Of a stretch of DNA of 13,618 nt, positions 1 through 8,407 are shown piece by piece. The position numbers and the translations under genes were made by a program. Every line of letters begins with the position of its first letter. Position 1 is the first letter of the stretch. This stretch comes from DATNBT01 sp964579765 (GTDB taxonomy: Bacteria > Acidobacteriota > Vicinamibacteria > Vicinamibacterales > CAVVIG01). The notes below the pieces were generated by a model. It searched no databases. It was given only the letters and a program-made list of their open reading frames with translations, and was not told the DNA's origin. The stretch spans positions 1 to 13,618 of the forward strand of contig CAZOIK010000232.1 of NCBI GenBank assembly GCA_964579765.1, written 5' to 3'.

Positions 1-1
1 C

Positions 2-1903
2 GGCATGTATCCGCAGCGGCCCGGCATGCCGCAGCGGCCGGCCTATCGTCCGCCGTATGCGGGCCAGCGCCCGGCGCCGGGGCAGCGGCGCGAAGGACCG
101 TCGCGGCCGTCCTCGCCGCAGGCGCCCGCCGCACCGCCGCCGATTTCGCGCACCATTACGCTGGCGGAAGGCATGACCGTCAAGGATCTGGCGGACAAGC
201 TCGACGTCCGTCCGAAAGACGTCCTCGCCAAGCTGCTCATGAAGCGGCTGATGATGACGATCAACCAGGCGCTCGACACCGAGACGGCCACGATGATCGC
301 GCGCGAGTTCGGCGCCGACGTGCAGATGCGCAGCTTCGAAGAGGAACTGCTGCACGAGGACGCCGAAGAAGTGCGCCCCGAAGACGTCGTCACGCGCGCG
401 CCGGTCGTGACCGTGATGGGCCACGTCGATCACGGCAAGACGAGCCTGCTCGACGCCATTCGTGAGACGCGCGTCGCCGAGCGCGAGGCCGGCGGCATCA
501 CGCAGCACATCGGCGCCTATCACGTCACGATCAACGACCGCGACATCGTGTTCCTCGACACGCCGGGCCACGAGGCGTTCACCCTGATGCGCGCCCGCGG
601 CGCGAAGGTGACCGACATCGTCGTCCTCGTCGTCGCCGCCGACGACGGCGTGATGCCGCAGACCAAGGAAGCGATCGACCACGCGAAGGCGGCGAACGTG
701 CCGATCGTCGTGGCGATCAACAAGATCGACAAGCCGAACGCGAACCCCGAGCGCGTCAAGCGCGAGCTGACCGACCTCGGCCTGATGCCCGAGGAATGGG
801 GCGGTCAGACGGTCACGGTCGAAGTGTCGGCGCGGCAGAAGAAGAACATCGACCTGCTGCTCGAGATGATTCTGCTCTCGAGCGACATCCTCGAGCTCAA
901 GGCCAACCCGAAGCGGAGCGCCACGGGCACCGTGCTCGAGGCCAAGCTCGACAAGGGACGCGGCCAGGTGGCCACCGTGCTCGTGCAGGACGGGACGTTG
1001 GCCGTCGGCGACACCTTCATCGCCGGTCCGATTGTCGGCCGCGTGCGCGCGCTCATCGACGACCGCGGCCATCCGGTGCGGTCGGCGGGGCCGTCCACGC
1101 CGGTCGAGGTCCTCGGCCTCACCGGGCTGCCGCAGCCGGGCGACGTGTTCCAGGTCGCCGACGCGGCGAAGGCCCGGCAGATCGCGACGTTCCGCGAAGA
1201 GCAGGCCAAGTCGCGCGCGCTCGGCGCCAAGGGCGGCCGCCTGACGCTCGAGTCGCTGCAGGAGAAGATCGCCGAAGGCGACATGAAGGAGCTGCCGATC
1301 ATCGTCAAGAGCGACGTGCAGGGGTCGGCCGAGGTGCTCGCCGACACGCTGACGAAGCTCTCCGACGACAAGGTGAAGATCCGCATCATCCACTCGGGCG
1401 TCGGCGCGGTGAACGAGTCGGACGTGCTGCTGGCGTCGGCGTCCAACGCGATCGTCATCGCGTTCAACGTGCGGCCCGATCGCAACGCCGAGGAGATCGC
1501 CGCGCGCGAGCACGTGGAGATCCGCACGCACTCGGTCATCTACAACGTCACCGACGAGATGAAGAAGGCCATGGCGGGCCTGCTCGAGCCGACCTTCAAG
1601 GAGATCCGCATCGGGACGGCGCAGGTGCGCGACACGTTCAAGGTCCCCAAGTTCGGCACGATTGCCGGCTGCATGGTCACCGACGGCCGCATCACCCGCT
1701 CGGGCGACACGCAGGCGCGTCTGCTGCGCGACAACGTCGTCGTCTACGAAGGCCGGATCGGATCGCTCCGCCGTTTCAAAGACGACGTGAGCGAGGTGAA
1801 GTCCGGCCTCGAGTGCGGCATCGGCTTCGAGCGCTTCAACGACATCAAGGTCGGCGACCTGATCGAGGTCTTCGCCATGGAACGGGTCGCGGTGAGCGCG
1901 TAG
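2..1903 (+). CDS. infB: Translation initiation factor IF-2 (5' end cut by window)
   Basis: This is the initiation GTPase that places fMet-tRNA on the 30S subunit and promotes 50S joining. The frame is open to the window edge, so the Met codon at 5 is internal and the true N-terminus lies outside. Counting from that Met, residues 1-46 are a Pro/Arg/Gln-rich linker (repeated PQRP), and about 48-105 are an IF2_N domain. The GTPase domain follows: G1 GHVDHGKT at 139-146, a switch-I-like GGITQHIG, G3 DTPGH at 185-189, G4 NKID at 239-242 and G5 SA at 275-276. After it come the domain II beta-barrel, the IF2-specific domain III and the C-terminal fMet-tRNA-binding barrel, ending at a TAG stop. All GTPase motifs are intact. 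It leads the cluster and is followed by a palindromic element, not by the ylxP-type gene found at this spot in some genomes. Identification is secure. Confidence 0.97.
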   Translation, partial: GMYPQRPGMPQRPAYRPPYAGQRPAPGQRREGPSRPSSPQAPAAPPPISRTITLAEGMTVKDLADKLDVRPKDVLAKLLMKRLMMTINQALDTETATMIAREFGADVQMRSFEEELLHEDAEEVRPEDVVTRAPVVTVMGHVDHGKTSLLDAIRETRVAEREAGGITQHIGAYHVTINDRDIVFLDTPGHEAFTLMRARGAKVTDIVVLVVAADDGVMPQTKEAIDHAKAANVPIVVAINKIDKPNANPERVKRELTDLGLMPEEWGGQTVTVEVSARQKKNIDLLLEMILLSSDILELKANPKRSATGTVLEAKLDKGRGQVATVLVQDGTLAVGDTFIAGPIVGRVRALIDDRGHPVRSAGPSTPVEVLGLTGLPQPGDVFQVADAAKARQIATFREEQAKSRALGAKGGRLTLESLQEKIAEGDMKELPIIVKSDVQGSAEVLADTLTKLSDDKVKIRIIHSGVGAVNESDVLLASASNAIVIAFNVRPDRNAEEIAAREHVEIRTHSVIYNVTDEMKKAMAGLLEPTFKEIRIGTAQVRDTFKVPKFGTIAGCMVTDGRITRSGDTQARLLRDNVVVYEGRIGSLRRFKDDVSEVKSGLECGIGFERFNDIKVGDLIEVFAMERVAVSA

Positions 1904-2020
1904 AATTGCGGGATGGCGGGATTGCAGAATGGCAGGATTGATCTAGCGGTTCACTGACCAATCCTGCAACCAATTCTGCAATCAATCCTGCAATTCTGCC
2001 CTTCTGCAATTCTGCAATTC
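1903..2020. repeat. Octamer-built palindromic element, copy A (infB-rbfA junction)
   Basis: The whole gap between infB and rbfA is one imperfect palindrome. Its core, GCAGGATTGATC at 1932-1943, faces GACCAATCCTGC at 1956-1967 across a 12-nt loop (TAGCGGTTCACT), with one mismatch. Both arms extend outward as degenerate octamers: ATGGCGGG, ATTGCAGA and ATGGCAGG on the left, CAATCCTG and CAATTCTG variants on the right. A second copy lies at 3351-3456; the 38-nt cores differ at only two positions. The element is much richer in A+T than the flanking genes. The right arm runs straight into the rbfA ATG. It could fold in the transcript as a large hairpin. Whether it terminates, stabilises or regulates the message is unknown. 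Confidence 0.85.
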
Positions 2021-2410
2021 ATGTCACAAGGCTCCCGTCCCGACCGTGTCGCCGATCAGATCAGAAGCGAGCTGGCGCAGTTGCTGGCTCGCGAGGTGCA
2101 CGATCCGGGCATCGGGTTCGTGACGCTCACGCGCGTGCAGGTCAGCGCCGACATCCAGCTCGCGCGGGTGTTCTACACGGTGCTGGGCGACGAGGCGGCG
2201 CGCAGGAGCAGCGGGAAAGCGCTCCACCGCGCCGTCCCGTTCCTGCGGCGCCAGCTCGGCCACCGGCTCCGGCTGAAGCGGGTGCCCGAGCTGAAGTTCC
2301 AGTACGACGAGGGCATCGCCGGTCAGGACCGCGTCGAACAGCTGCTCAACGAAATTCACGCGGCCGATCGCGCGCGCGACAACGAGGACGATGGCGGCAA
2401 CGGATCCTGA
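2021..2410 (+). CDS. rbfA: 30S ribosome-binding factor RbfA
   Basis: RbfA is a small KH-fold assembly factor that binds immature 30S subunits and helps the 5' end of 16S rRNA mature; it is needed especially in the cold. The 129-residue product has the usual family length. It opens with the typical RPDRVADQIRSELAQLLARE helix, followed by the VTLTRVQVSADIQLARVFYTVLG strand-helix segment and the conserved LRRQLGHRLRLKRVPELKFQYDE stretch, given here in outline only. The start is fixed by alignment with the family, because the N-terminal Arg-x-Arg-Val motif begins a few residues in. No Shine-Dalgarno precedes it; the upstream bases are the pyrimidine-rich right arm of palindromic element copy A. 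Its last 20 bases overlap nrnA, so those two are probably translationally coupled. Its position after infB is a classic bacterial order. Confidence 0.95.
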   Translation: MSQGSRPDRVADQIRSELAQLLAREVHDPGIGFVTLTRVQVSADIQLARVFYTVLGDEAARRSSGKALHRAVPFLRRQLGHRLRLKRVPELKFQYDEGIAGQDRVEQLLNEIHAADRARDNEDDGGNGS

Positions 2411-3386
2411 GATCGTTCAGATAGCCGACGCGATTCGCGCGCGCCAGCGGTTCGTCGTCTCCTCGCACTCGCGCCCCGACGGCGACTCCATCGGCAGCCA
2501 GCTCGCGATGGCGCTGACCCTGCGCGCGATGGGCAAGGACGTGACGGTCGTCAACTTCGACCCGGCGGCGCCGCAGTTCATGGCGTTTCCGGGCGTGCGC
2601 GACATCGTGATCGCGCCGACGGTCGAGGGCGAGTTCGACGCCGCCATCGTCATGGAGTGCAGCGACTACGCGCGGACGGGCGTCGCCGGCCTCGACCGCT
2701 TCTTCACGATCAACATCGACCACCATCCCGGCAACACCAGCTACGGCCAGATCAACTGGTTCGACCCGAAGGCCGCCGCGTGCGCCGAGCTGGTGTTCGA
2801 CCTCGTGCAGGCGCTCGGCGTGCCGATGACGCCGGAGGTCGCCGTACACGTCTACATCGCGATCCTCACCGACACGGGGTCGTTTCACTTTTCCAATCTC
2901 TCGCCGCGGACGTTCGACATCTGCCGGCAGCTGATCGAGACGGGCGTCGATCCCGTGCGCGTCGCGCGCCAGGTGTACGACAACAACAGCATCGGCCGGC
3001 TGAAACTGTGCGGCGCGGTCCTGACGGGCCTGCGCGTTGACCCGACCGGCCGCATCGCCGTGCTCTATCTCGACCAGCAGATGGCGGGCGCCGCCGGCGC
3101 GACCTACGACGACACCGAAGGCGTCATCAACCAGCCGCTGACCGTGAAAGAAGTGCAGGCGGTGATCTTCTTCAAGCAGTCACAGGGCACCCACTACCGC
3201 GTGAGCCTGCGCTCGAAGGGCGACGTGGACATCGGCCTGGTCGCCAAGGAGTTCAACGGCGGCGGTCACAAGAACGCCGCGGGGTGCTCCGTAGACGGCC
3301 CGATCGACGAGCTGCGACACATCTTCGTGGAAAAGGTCACGCGAGCCATTGAATTGCGGGATGGCAGGATCGCAGGATTGATCTAA
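2391..3386 (+). CDS. nrnA: DHH/DHHA1 phosphoesterase, NrnA-type oligoribonuclease/pAp phosphatase
   Basis: Predicted Mn-dependent exonuclease that degrades very short RNAs (nanoRNA) and, in the NrnA family, also dephosphorylates pAp. It would finish the RNA decay begun by the PNPase encoded downstream. Visible motifs are SHSRPDGDSIGS at 25-36 (ligands H26, D30, D32), a CSD segment near 90-92, DHH at 110-112, TDTGSF at 160-165, and the DHHA1 RNA-binding signature GGGHKNAAG at 290-298. The metal-site Asp of motif II may be E89 here, a form I believe occurs in related proteins. The ATG lies inside the rbfA end, with GAGG three bases upstream. The natural family end is near residue 320. Residues 321-331 (ELRDGRIAGLI) and the TAA stop are encoded by palindromic element copy B. 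Function within the DHH family is inferred, not proven. Confidence 0.9.
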   Translation: MAATDPEIVQIADAIRARQRFVVSSHSRPDGDSIGSQLAMALTLRAMGKDVTVVNFDPAAPQFMAFPGVRDIVIAPTVEGEFDAAIVMECSDYARTGVAGLDRFFTINIDHHPGNTSYGQINWFDPKAAACAELVFDLVQALGVPMTPEVAVHVYIAILTDTGSFHFSNLSPRTFDICRQLIETGVDPVRVARQVYDNNSIGRLKLCGAVLTGLRVDPTGRIAVLYLDQQMAGAAGATYDDTEGVINQPLTVKEVQAVIFFKQSQGTHYRVSLRSKGDVDIGLVAKEFNGGGHKNAAGCSVDGPIDELRHIFVEKVTRAIELRDGRIAGLI

Positions 3387-3456
3387 CGGTTCACTGATCA
3401 ATCCTGCAATCAATCCTGCAATCCTGCCATTCTGCCCTTCTGCAATTGCAACATCC
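3351..3456. repeat. Octamer-built palindromic element, copy B (nrnA 3' end to truB start)
   Basis: Second copy of the element at 1903-2020. GCAGGATTGATC at 3372-3383 is perfectly mirrored by GATCAATCCTGC at 3396-3407 around a 12-nt loop (TAACGGTTCACT). The left arm has one octamer fewer than copy A (AATTGCGGG, ATGGCAGG, ATCGCAGG), and the right arm units also differ in number, so the arms appear to change length by whole units. The first 36 bases lie in the nrnA reading frame and provide its final residues and TAA. The right arm ends just before the truB ATG. A perfect core stem in this copy against one mismatch in copy A suggests the structure is kept, though two copies are too few to prove it. 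Confidence 0.85.
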
Positions 3457-4347
3457 ATGGACGGTCTCTTAGTCATCGACAAACCCGTCGGTCCGACCAG
3501 CCACGACGTCGTCGCGCGCATGCGGCGCGTGCTCGGCGAGCGGCGCATCGGCCACACCGGCACGCTCGACCCGCAGGCGAGCGGCGTGCTGCCGCTGGTG
3601 TTGGGACGGGCCACGCGGCTGGCGCGGTTTCTGAGCGGCGGACGCAAGACGTACGAGGCGGTCGTCCGTCTCGGCGTCGCGACCGACACGTTCGACGCCG
3701 AGGGCAGGCCGACCGGCGCGGCGTGGACCGGCGCGCTGCCGGCGCGCGACGCCGTCGAGGCCGCGCTTGGCGGCTTCCGCGGCGACATCCTGCAGCAGCC
3801 GCCCGCGCACTCCGCCAAGAAGATCGACGGCCAGCGCAGCTACGTCGCGGCCCGCACCGGCCTCGCGCTCCGTCCAGACCCGGCGCCCGTCACGGTTTAC
3901 CGCCTCGAGCTCGCCGACCTGCGGGGCGACGAGCTGACGCTCGTGATCGACTGCTCCGCCGGGTTCTACGTCCGCGCGCTGGCGCACGACCTCGGCGTCC
4001 GGCTGGGCACCGGCGCGCACCTGTCCGCGCTGCGGCGCACGGTCAGCGCGGGCCTGACGCTCGACGACGCGATGCCGCTCGAGTTCGCCGAGCGCAGCCG
4101 TGACGACGCCGTGGGGGCCGTGTTGCCGCTCGAGGCGATGCTCCCGCAGCTGCCGGAGGTGGTGCTGACCGACGAGGGCCTGCTGCGCGTCGCGCACGGA
4201 CGCAACGTCGGCCGAAACGACGTCGCGTCGGGGTCGCTCGACATCCGCGAGTCAACCCGCATGGTCGATCAGCAGGGGCATCTGGTCGCGATCGGCGAGC
4301 CGACGGAGCTCCCGGGCGTTTTGCATCCCTCCGTTGTCCTGAGGTAA
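3457..4347 (+). CDS. truB: tRNA pseudouridine(55) synthase TruB
   Basis: TruB converts U55 of the T-loop to pseudouridine in nearly all elongator tRNAs and also acts as a tRNA chaperone. The 296-residue product starts as the family does (MDGLLVIDKPVGPTSHDVV) and has the catalytic GHTGTLDPQASGVL motif, with nucleophile D38 in GTLDP. It also has the KTYEA segment with Y66 and the C-terminal FYVRALAHDLG motif with R173. A TruB C-terminal/PUA-like domain fills roughly 225-296. No Shine-Dalgarno is visible: the bases before ATG are the CT/CAATT-rich arm of element copy B plus a short CAACATCC tail. It keeps the common truB-rpsO order. The stop is followed by an 88-base AT-richer leader belonging to rpsO. 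Confidence 0.96.
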   Translation: MDGLLVIDKPVGPTSHDVVARMRRVLGERRIGHTGTLDPQASGVLPLVLGRATRLARFLSGGRKTYEAVVRLGVATDTFDAEGRPTGAAWTGALPARDAVEAALGGFRGDILQQPPAHSAKKIDGQRSYVAARTGLALRPDPAPVTVYRLELADLRGDELTLVIDCSAGFYVRALAHDLGVRLGTGAHLSALRRTVSAGLTLDDAMPLEFAERSRDDAVGAVLPLEAMLPQLPEVVLTDEGLLRVAHGRNVGRNDVASGSLDIRESTRMVDQQGHLVAIGEPTELPGVLHPSVVLR

Positions 4348-4350
4348 CAT
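4321..4350 (+). promoter_or_regulatory. Possible rpsO promoter at the end of truB
   Basis: TTGCAT at 4321-4326 and TAACAT at 4345-4350 are separated by 18 bases and resemble weak sigma-70 -35 and -10 boxes. They would give a start near 4357, leaving a leader of about 80 bases before rpsO. Base composition shifts to AT-rich immediately downstream, as at many promoters. A separate rpsO promoter between truB and rpsO is known in enterobacteria. The boxes match only in part, so this remains a suggestion. Confidence 0.3.
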
Positions 4351-4384
4351 ATTGAGCTTGTTGCACTAAGAAAGTTCTCGACAT

Positions 4385-4428
4385 ACGGCGGCCTGGTTGT
4401 GGGATGTTACTGGGCCGTTCGTGGAGGT
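4385..4428 (+). promoter_or_regulatory. rpsO leader: possible hairpin and strong Shine-Dalgarno
   Basis: ACGGC at 4385-4389 can pair with GCCGT at 4414-4418, closing a loop directly before the GGAGGT at 4423-4428. That purine tract lies 7 bases from TTG at 4436, the ideal spacing, and sets the rpsO start. Ribosomal protein S15 represses its own translation through structured leaders in several bacterial groups, with a different RNA shape in each. This leader could play such a role, but the pairing seen by eye is short and the regulatory part is inference. The Shine-Dalgarno itself is clear. Confidence 0.4.
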
Positions 4429-4435
4429 AACGCAA

Positions 4436-4705
4436 TTGGCGTTAAGCAAAGACCGCAAGACGGAACTGATTGGCTCGTACAAAACCCACGAGGGCGATAC
4501 GGGGTCTCCCGAAGTCCAGGTGGCGCTGCTCAGCGAACGCATCAACTACCTGACCGAACATTTCAAGGCGCACGCGAAGGATCACCACTCACGCCGGGGC
4601 CTGCTGATGCTCGTCGGCCGGCGCCGCCGGCTGCTCGACTACCTGAAGGCGAAGGACGTGCAGCGGTATTCGGACCTCATCCGCCGTCTCAACATCAGAA
4701 AGTAA
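4436..4705 (+). CDS. rpsO: 30S ribosomal protein S15
   Basis: S15 binds the central domain of 16S rRNA early in 30S assembly and contacts 23S rRNA in bridge B4. The start chosen is TTG at 4436, giving MALSKDRKTELIGSYKTHEG and 89 residues, exactly the common length of the family. A longer reading with 13 extra N-terminal residues from 4397 is open but has no Shine-Dalgarno and no homology. GGAGGT 7 bases before the TTG supports the shorter form. Visible family hallmarks are DTGSPEVQVALL, the HxxDHHSRRGLL segment (here HAKDHHSRRGLL), and the basic RRRRLLDYLK helix, ending LIRRLNIRK. It sits between truB and pnp, as in most bacteria, 16 bases before pnp. Confidence 0.97.
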   Translation: MALSKDRKTELIGSYKTHEGDTGSPEVQVALLSERINYLTEHFKAHAKDHHSRRGLLMLVGRRRRLLDYLKAKDVQRYSDLIRRLNIRK

Positions 4706-4721
4706 CGGTTCGCACGACCCC

Positions 4722-6836
<2,115 letters not shown>

Positions 6837-6854
6837 TCGCGCGCGTCGCTCGTC

Positions 6855-6896
6855 TGTGGGGTCGGACGTTCAGGCCGGCTGACGCCGGCCCCCACA
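6855..6896 (+). terminator. Composite hairpin after pnp, possible terminator or REP-like palindrome
   Basis: TGTGGGG at 6855-6861 pairs perfectly with CCCCACA at 6890-6896. Nested inside, GCCGGC at 6874-6879 pairs with GCCGGC at 6884-6889 around TGAC, with a 12-base unpaired stretch on the left side. It starts 18 bases after the pnp stop, where an operon terminator is expected, but no T-tract follows, so Rho-independent termination is uncertain. It could instead be a dispersed palindrome that protects the mRNA 3' end. Confidence 0.5.
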
Positions 6897-6945
6897 ACCG
6901 AGTCGCACGCGCGATCCCTCCGCAAATCACCCGGGACACGCCGTC

Positions 6946-7152
6946 AGAGACCGCGATCGGCCGGCAGAGACCCCGATCGCGCCGTCGGAGGCCGCGATCG
7001 GACTGCAGAGAGCCCCGATCGCGTCGGCAGAGACCCCGATCGGCCGCCAGAAACCCCGATCGCGCCGGCAGAAACCCTGATCACGCCGTCAGAGATCCCG
7101 ATCACGTCGCCAGAACACTCGATCAGCCGCCAGAGCACCCGATCGCGCCGCC
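6946..7152. repeat. Tandem array of ten 20-22 bp units with phased GATC sites
   Basis: Ten degenerate units follow one another with no spacer, consensus AGAGACCCCGATCGCGCCG(T/C/G)C. Seven units are 20 or 21 bp variants of AGA(G/A)-C-rich-GATC-G/C-rich, one is 22 bp, and the last two on the right drift to AGAACACTCGATC and AGAGCACCCGATC. A partial copy starts at 7153. Each unit has one GATC, beginning at 6955, 6975, 6996, 7017, 7038, 7058, 7079, 7100, 7121 and 7141. The spacings are thus 20 or 21 bases, close to two helical turns. Identity between units is highest for AGA and CGATC and lowest in the last four bases. No coding role is apparent. It could be a protein-binding array or a decayed satellite. 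Confidence 0.85.
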
Positions 7153-7186
7153 AGAGGCCGTGACGAGCTGAACAACCGGCGTGCCG

Positions 7187-7192
7187 TACAAT
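7187..7192 (+). promoter_or_regulatory. Possible -10 box for the exported GlcG/HbpS-like gene
   Basis: TACAAT lies 46 bases before the ATG at 7239 and matches five of six -10 bases. No convincing -35 sits 16-18 bases upstream; the nearest TGAC-like tract is about 21 bases away. The gene follows a 400-base gap and a probable terminator, so it needs its own promoter, and this is the best candidate seen. Confidence 0.3.
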
Positions 7193-7238
7193 CGCCGCGC
7201 CATGCGGTGGCGACAGCCATCGTGGCAGGAGGCACAGG

Positions 7239-8387
7239 ATGATGATGATGCGGTTTACCGGAGCGGCGGCGGCCGTCGCCCTGGCGATCGGCGGCAGCGT
7301 CGCCGCGCAGAACGTCCCCTCGCCGTTCGTCGTCAGCGGCAAGGCGGCCGAGCAGATCCAGGACTTCACGACCGTCAACCTGGCCACCGCGGAGCGGATC
7401 GCGGAGGCGTGCGAGCGGCTCGCCGCCGCGGAGCGCGTGGGCATCAGCATCTACGTGCTCGACAACGACGGCAACCACGTCTACATGGACCGGATGGACG
7501 GCCAGAGCTACCTGGGCATCATGACGGCGGAGCTGAAGGCGCGCACCGCGCTCATGCAGCGCGGCTCGAGCAAGCTCGTGATGAATCAGGTCCGCCGCAA
7601 CCCGGACGCGGAGCTCCAGCGCATCCAGCTCGGGATGTTTCCGAATTCAGGCGGCCTGCCGGTGGTCGTCAACAAGCAGATGATCGGCGTCATCGGCATC
7701 GGCGGCTCGGCGCCGCGCGTGCCGGTGTGGAGCGACGAGATCTGCGGCCACAAGGCGATGCAGGAGGTGCTCGGCGCCGCCAACGTCGCGCCGCTCGTCG
7801 AGGATCTGCCGAATCCCCAGCCCGCGCCCCCGGCCACCCCGGTGCCCGTACCCCGCTTCGCCAGCACGACCGCGCCGAAGACGAGCGTGTCGAATCCCGA
7901 CTGGGTGATCGGCGGCCGGGCGGCGGCGGCCGTGTACGACGGCAACCAGATTTCGCTGTCCGCGGCGAAACAGATCGCGAGAGCCTGCCGCGATTTCGCC
8001 GCCGCGAAGGGCGGCGGCATGTCGATCTACGTCCTCGACACGTTCGGCGAGCTCGTGCACATGGAGCGGATGGACGGGCAGGTGTTCAACAACATCCGCA
8101 CGGCGCAGATGAAGGCCGAGACGTCGCTCAAGACGCGCGTGCCGACGTCCGTGTACAACGCGCAGGCGCGCAACAACCCCGCCGGGCAGGCGCGGACGAT
8201 CGAGCAGTTCCACTTCTTCACGAACGCCGGCGGCCTGCCGATCGTCGTGGACGGCCAGATGATCGGCGCGGTCGGCGTCGGCGGCGGCGCGGGCGGCGGC
8301 GGCGACGAGGCCTGCGCGATCGAGGGGCTGAAGGCGACGTTCGGCGACCACGTCACGCTGCCGGTATACCCGGCGGCCGGACGGTAG
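7239..8387 (+). CDS. Exported protein with two tandem GlcG/HbpS-type (haem-degrading, ex-DUF336) domains
   Basis: The 382-residue product begins with a signal peptide (four Met, one Arg, then an Ala/Val-rich core; likely cut after VAA at 21-23). Two homologous halves follow. Domain 1 is at about 46-182 (LATAERIAEACERLAAAERVG, ISIYVLDNDGNHVYMDRMDG, GGLPVVVNKQMIGVIGIGG); domain 2 is at about 236-370 (LSAAKQIARACRDFAAAKGGG, MSIYVLDTFGELVHMERMDG, GGLPIVVDGQMIGAVGVGG). A Pro/Ala-rich linker at 190-206 joins them. The fold is that of HbpS (extracellular haem-binding sensor partner) and GlcG; most relatives have one domain. Haem or corrinoid binding is possible but unproven, and the ligand cannot be read from sequence. 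AGGAGG at 7227-7232 lies 6 bases before the first of four consecutive ATGs. It is probably monocistronic and converges on the M48 gene, 20 bases away. Confidence 0.85.
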   Translation: MMMMRFTGAAAAVALAIGGSVAAQNVPSPFVVSGKAAEQIQDFTTVNLATAERIAEACERLAAAERVGISIYVLDNDGNHVYMDRMDGQSYLGIMTAELKARTALMQRGSSKLVMNQVRRNPDAELQRIQLGMFPNSGGLPVVVNKQMIGVIGIGGSAPRVPVWSDEICGHKAMQEVLGAANVAPLVEDLPNPQPAPPATPVPVPRFASTTAPKTSVSNPDWVIGGRAAAAVYDGNQISLSAAKQIARACRDFAAAKGGGMSIYVLDTFGELVHMERMDGQVFNNIRTAQMKAETSLKTRVPTSVYNAQARNNPAGQARTIEQFHFFTNAGGLPIVVDGQMIGAVGVGGGAGGGGDEACAIEGLKATFGDHVTLPVYPAAGR

Positions 8388-8407
8388 CTCGTAGGGCGGC
8401 GACACGG

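Noticed and set aside
4397..4435. Longer S15 with 13 extra N-terminal residues
   Set aside because: The extension contains the Shine-Dalgarno for the TTG at 4436 and has no family homology; the 89-residue form matches S15 exactly.
6946..7152. CRISPR array
   Set aside because: Units follow each other directly with no distinct spacers, are only 20-22 bp and degenerate, and no cas gene is nearby.
6837..7238. Replication origin with iterons
   Set aside because: There is no replication initiator gene, no DnaA-box cluster and no AT-rich unwinding region next to the array; the surroundings are chromosomal housekeeping genes.
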